From contig JAHFTG010000091.1 of NCBI GenBank assembly GCA_023269455.1, positions 1-8,126 of the forward strand: a stretch of DNA of 8,126 nt. The letters are read 5' to 3'. Below are positions 5,563 through 8,126 of this stretch, piece after piece. The position numbers and the translations under genes were made by a program. The notes beneath the pieces were generated by a model that worked only from the letters and a program-made list of their open reading frames with translations, did no database searches and was not told the origin of the DNA. The stretch's first letter is position 1. Every line of letters starts with the position of its first letter. This DNA is from Opitutaceae bacterium. Its GTDB lineage: Bacteria > Verrucomicrobiota > Verrucomicrobiia > Opitutales > Opitutaceae.

Positions 5563-6648
5563 TTACGCCGTCGTCGGAATGACTTTGCGGGCGAGCTGGG
5601 CGAGGATGTTTTCACCAATGGAGCGGAAAATGCGGGCGGCTTCGCTGTCGGGCGAAGTGATGACGACGGGTTTGCCGGCGTCGCCGCCGGCGCGGATTTC
5701 TTGGATTAGAGGGACTTGGCCGATGAGAGCGGTGCCGAGGGAGTCGGCGGTTTTTTGGCCGCCGCCTTCACCGAAGAGGGCGTGTTTCTGGCCGGACGGG
5801 TCGAGGAAGTAGCTCATGTTTTCCGCGACGCCGAGGAGGGGGACGTTGACCTTTTGGAACATGAGGCCGCCTTTGCGGGCGACGTTGGTGGCGGCGGGCT
5901 GGGGCGTGGTCACGAGCACCGCGCCATCGAGCGGAAGCGTTTGCACGAGGGAGAGCTGGGCGTCGCCGGTGCCGGGCGGGAGATCGACGATGAGAATGTC
6001 CAACTCGCCCCATTTTACGTTTTGGACGAACTGCTGGATGGTCTTCATGATCATCGGGCCGCGCCAGACGACGGGCGTGTTGTCATCGACGAGGAAGCCC
6101 ATGCTCATGACTTTTACGCCGTGTTTCTCCATGGGGAGGAGGTTGTCGCCTTCGACGAGCGGGCGGCCCTCGAGGCCGATCATGAGCGGGACGGAAGGAC
6201 CGTAGATGTCGCAGTCCATCAGGCCGACGCGACCGGGGCGGCCTTGGGCGGTGAGGAGTTGGGCGAGGGCGCAGGCGAGGTTGACGGCGAAGGTGCTTTT
6301 GCCGACGCCGCCTTTGCCTGAGGCGATGGCGACGGCGTATTTGATGGTTTTGGCGGCGGGGGCGTTGCCGCCGAGATTGGCGCCGCTGCTACCGGCGGCT
6401 TTGGCGACAGGGGCCACGGCGACGTCGATGAGAGTGGCGGTCACGCCGGGGAGCGCACGGAGGCATTTTTCGACCTCTTGCTTGAGGTGAAGGGGGATTT
6501 TCGGGTCGGACGTGGTGAGGGCGAGGGAGACCTTGGCGGTGCCGTCCACGAGGGCAGCGGAGCGCACCAGGCCAAACGACACGATGTCGCGGCTGAAGCC
6601 GGGATACTTCACTTGTTTGAGGGCTTCTTTGATCTCGTCGGAAGTCAC
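5563..6648 (-). CDS. mrp: Mrp/ApbC-family iron-sulfur cluster carrier ATPase
   Basis: Mrp/ApbC (Nbp35-type) proteins are cytosolic P-loop ATPases that carry [4Fe-4S] clusters to apo-enzymes. The 361-residue product has the family length. Residues 4-75 form the MIP18-like N-terminal domain. An Ala/Gly-rich linker (80-100) leads to the ATPase domain, with the deviant Walker A SGKGGVGKST (110-119), VGLMDCDIYGPSVPLMIG (141-158), WRGPMIMKTIQQF (195-207) and the switch region LIVDLPPGTGDAQLS (219-233). All are diagnostic of Mrp rather than MinD or ParA. The oddity is at NMSYFLDPSGQKH (277-289): most family members have CPxC here and use the two cysteines for a cluster bridging two subunits, but this protein has Asp283 and Gly286. 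The start is a GTG at 6648, which gives a normal N-terminus; no Shine-Dalgarno sequence is evident. It is divergent from tolB across 106 bp. The Mrp identity is secure, but Fe-S carriage by this copy is less so. Confidence 0.95.
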   Translation of the reverse strand: MTSDEIKEALKQVKYPGFSRDIVSFGLVRSAALVDGTAKVSLALTTSDPKIPLHLKQEVEKCLRALPGVTATLIDVAVAPVAKAAGSSGANLGGNAPAAKTIKYAVAIASGKGGVGKSTFAVNLACALAQLLTAQGRPGRVGLMDCDIYGPSVPLMIGLEGRPLVEGDNLLPMEKHGVKVMSMGFLVDDNTPVVWRGPMIMKTIQQFVQNVKWGELDILIVDLPPGTGDAQLSLVQTLPLDGAVLVTTPQPAATNVARKGGLMFQKVNVPLLGVAENMSYFLDPSGQKHALFGEGGGQKTADSLGTALIGQVPLIQEIRAGGDAGKPVVITSPDSEAARIFRSIGENILAQLARKVIPTTA

Positions 6649-6754
6649 GGGCGTAGAAAATTTGGAACCGAAAGGGTTTTACGTTGTTAAGGGCGGGGGG
6701 GCTGTAAATAGAAATGGTCTGCGCCCCTCGCAACTAATCACATCACTTTTTGCC
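6649..6754. promoter_or_regulatory. Divergent spacer between mrp and tolB
   Basis: This 106-bp spacer must hold the promoters of both mrp (minus) and tolB (plus). For tolB, TTGTTA (6684-6689) followed after 15 bases by TAAATA (6705-6710) is a weak candidate. The interval contains a run of seven Gs (6695-6701). No strong consensus promoter or operator palindrome was seen on either strand. Confidence 0.3.
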
Positions 6755-7942
6755 ATGCACAACTTGCTTCGTCTTTTGGTTCTCGCTTTGGCGATAACCA
6801 CCGTCACCGCGAGAGCGGATCGTGATCTCGGCGATGTCGTCATTGCCGCCGATCTTAAAACAATTCCCATTCGTGTCTCGGGCAGTCCGGCCGAGATCGA
6901 TGCGCTCGCGAACCTCGCTTTCAACGCGCATGGGCGCTACCGCCGCGTGGCTTCGGGCGGCACCTTCGACATCAAGTTCACGCAGGTGGCACCCGCGCAG
7001 GTGCAGGTCAACGTAACCAAGGCTGGTGCGCCGATCCTTTCTCAGGTCGTCTCCGGCACGAGCACGCGCAACGCGCTGTTTCGTGCGGCCGATCTCGCGG
7101 TGAAGGCGACGAGCGGGCTCAAGGGTTTTTTTGCGAACCGGCTGACGTTTATCAGCACTTACTCGGGGCACCAAGAGGTGTTTACCAGCGATCTTTTCTT
7201 CGGAGAAGTGAAGCAGATCACACGTGACAATGCACAGGCGATCACGCCGCGCTGGGCTCCTGATGGCCGCAAGATTCTCTATACCAGTTTCTACAAATCG
7301 GGCTTTCCTGATATTTTCCTGATCGATCTGAACAGTCTTCAGCGGACGTTGTTCGTGAGCGTGAAGGGAACCAACAGCGGGGCGCGTTACAGCCCCGATG
7401 GTTCGCAGGTGGCGATGGTGCTCTCGGGCGAGGGCAATCCCGAAATCTACGTGAGCAACGCGCAGGGACGGCAGATCGCCCGCCGCACGCGTTCGGCGTC
7501 GGTGGAGGCTTCGCCTTGTTGGTCGCCTGATGGGGCCAAGCTGTTGTTCACGTCGGACGCGGCGGGCGGTCCGCAGCTCTACATGATGCCGGCGAGCGGT
7601 GGGACGGCGCAGCGCGTGCCGACCGCGATCAGCGGTTACTGCGCGGAGCCCGACTGGAGCAAGGGCGACCCCACGAAGATCGCGTTTACGGTGCGTGCGG
7701 GTGGCGGCTACCAGATCGCGGAGTATGATCTTTCCCGGAAGACGCCGACGAAGATCGTGTCGAAGGCGGTGGGCGATGCGGTCGAGCCGTCGTGGCTGGG
7801 CGATGGACGACACTTGGTTTACACGGCGCGCGGGGCGAACACGCGCAGTCTCTACATTCTCGATACGGAGACGGGCAAGAGCACGCGCATCAGCCCGACG
7901 GGCATGCGCGAGGTGTCGCAGTCGAGCGTGTGGGCGCCGTGA
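6755..7942 (+). CDS. tolB: TolB-like periplasmic beta-propeller protein
   Basis: TolB is the periplasmic part of the Tol-Pal system, which keeps the outer membrane attached and constricting during division by working with Pal and TolA. The 395-residue product begins with a clear signal peptide (MHNLLRLLVLALAITTVTARA). A small N-terminal alpha/beta domain covers about residues 25-125 and ends AADLAVKATSGLKGFFANRL, which matches the end of the TolB N-domain. A six-bladed propeller of WD40-like PD40 repeats follows: RWAPDGRKILYTS (166-178), RYSPDGSQVAMV (211-222), CWSPDGAKLLFTS (255-267), DWSKGDPTKIAFT (300-312) and SWLGDGRHLVYTA (346-358). E. coli TolB has about 430 residues, and the missing length is mostly in the N-domain. 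No TolA-box like that of E. coli is evident at the mature N-terminus. The frame stays open upstream to 6512, but that part is antisense to mrp, and ATG 6755 gives the signal peptide. Neither pal nor tolQRA is adjacent within the window. An unrelated exported PD40 propeller is the main alternative. Confidence 0.88.
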   Translation: MHNLLRLLVLALAITTVTARADRDLGDVVIAADLKTIPIRVSGSPAEIDALANLAFNAHGRYRRVASGGTFDIKFTQVAPAQVQVNVTKAGAPILSQVVSGTSTRNALFRAADLAVKATSGLKGFFANRLTFISTYSGHQEVFTSDLFFGEVKQITRDNAQAITPRWAPDGRKILYTSFYKSGFPDIFLIDLNSLQRTLFVSVKGTNSGARYSPDGSQVAMVLSGEGNPEIYVSNAQGRQIARRTRSASVEASPCWSPDGAKLLFTSDAAGGPQLYMMPASGGTAQRVPTAISGYCAEPDWSKGDPTKIAFTVRAGGGYQIAEYDLSRKTPTKIVSKAVGDAVEPSWLGDGRHLVYTARGANTRSLYILDTETGKSTRISPTGMREVSQSSVWAP

Positions 7943-7946
7943 GGGG

Positions 7947-7981
7947 GATTTGAGGTTTCGGATTCTTGATTTTGGATTTTG
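7947..7981 (+). repeat. Degenerate heptamer tandem repeat, GATTTTG-like
   Basis: Five successive 7-base units run without gaps: GATTTGA, GGTTTCG, GATTCTT, GATTTTG, GATTTTG. The last two are identical and the others drift from the same pattern. The tract starts four bases after the tolB stop and abuts the terminator. Its AT-rich make-up stands out against the GC-rich surroundings. Confidence 0.6.
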
Positions 7982-8011
7982 AGGCACCTCTTTTGTGGGG
8001 GTGCCTTTTTT
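7982..8011 (+). terminator. Rho-independent terminator after tolB
   Basis: AGGCACC (7982-7988) pairs with GGTGCCT (8000-8006), and the stem can extend by one G-T and one C-G pair to leave a TTTTGTG loop. Six Ts follow at 8006-8011. It lies 39 bases after the tolB stop, so tolB is probably the last gene of its transcript. Confidence 0.88.
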
Positions 8012-8040
8012 GTGCGGCGTAGCGCGGGTGGGTGGGCACG

Positions 8041-8069
8041 AAAAAGCCGCCCGAGGTGGCGGGCGGCTT
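8041..8069 (-). terminator. Terminator of the minus-strand gene at the right edge
   Basis: AAGCCGCCCG (8044-8053) and CGGGCGGCTT (8060-8069) form a perfect 10-bp GC-rich stem with a 6-base loop. On the minus strand the stem runs into TTTTT (8045-8041), while the plus-strand side has no T-run. It therefore ends the gene entering from the right, whose stop codon is 28 bases upstream of the stem. Confidence 0.85.
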
Positions 8070-8097
8070 GAAGAAGTTCGCGGAGAGACCGGTGAAC

Positions 8098-8126
8098 TCA
8101 GGCGATGGCCTTGAGGTAGTTGGCCT
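8098..8126 (-). CDS. C-terminal tail of a minus-strand gene, product unknown
   Basis: Reading the minus strand from the window edge, one frame gives Ala-Asn-Tyr-Leu-Lys-Ala-Ile-Ala and then TGA (8100-8098). A strong terminator in the same direction starts 28 bases further on, which supports this as the true end of a gene. Eight residues are too few to name the product. The first complete codon is at 8124-8122. Confidence 0.6.

Noticed and set aside
6512..6754. Upstream extension of the tolB frame
   Set aside because: It would run antisense into the start of mrp and would bury the signal peptide at ATG 6755.
6743..7987. A 414-codon minus-strand open frame opposite tolB
   Set aside because: Very Arg-rich product without motifs; the plus strand has a signal peptide and repeated PD40 motifs.

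Overview
This is a GC-rich chromosomal window of ordinary bacterial housekeeping genes, with one unusual signalling gene. Several points suggest a Verrucomicrobiota-like Gram-negative bacterium, perhaps near Opitutales: a periplasmic TolB, a proton-translocating NADH dehydrogenase subunit, a diadenylate cyclase of the DacZ type, and mostly absent Shine-Dalgarno sequences. That placement is inferred from protein style and context; no rRNA or other marker in the window proves it. I see no phage, insertion sequence, CRISPR array, tRNA or rRNA.

Layout. Bases 1-1575 (minus) hold the start and most of DNA primase dnaG, which runs off the left edge. A 122-bp divergent spacer follows. Then come four plus-strand genes: a secreted DUF362-family protein (1698-2768), nuoA (2832-3209), a PTS EIIA/pyruvate-kinase-C-like/diadenylate cyclase fusion (3247-4605), and rpmG for ribosomal protein L33 (4697-4864), closed by a strong terminator at 4891-4921. 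A small unrecognised minus-strand gene (4973-5281) follows. Next is about 280 bp with hairpin-forming repeats but no convincing gene, then the Fe-S carrier ATPase gene mrp/apbC (5563-6648, minus). Across a 106-bp divergent spacer lies tolB (6755-7942, plus), which ends in a heptamer repeat and a terminator. At the right edge a second hairpin terminates a minus-strand gene, of which only the last nine codons or so are visible.

How the genes relate. Most are unconnected core functions: replication priming, respiration, translation, Fe-S delivery and envelope integrity. The most interesting locus is the fusion at 3247-4605. It joins a phosphorylatable PTS EIIA domain (His66) to a diadenylate cyclase catalytic domain through a domain that looks like the pyruvate kinase C-terminal fold. 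This suggests c-di-AMP synthesis that responds to phosphotransferase or carbon/nitrogen status. It sits 37 bp behind nuoA, which here stands apart from nuoB and the rest of the complex I genes. Other points worth a second look are an Mrp that lacks the usual CxxC cluster ligands, a TolB with a shortened N-terminal domain and no pal beside it, and the structured spacer at 5282-5562.
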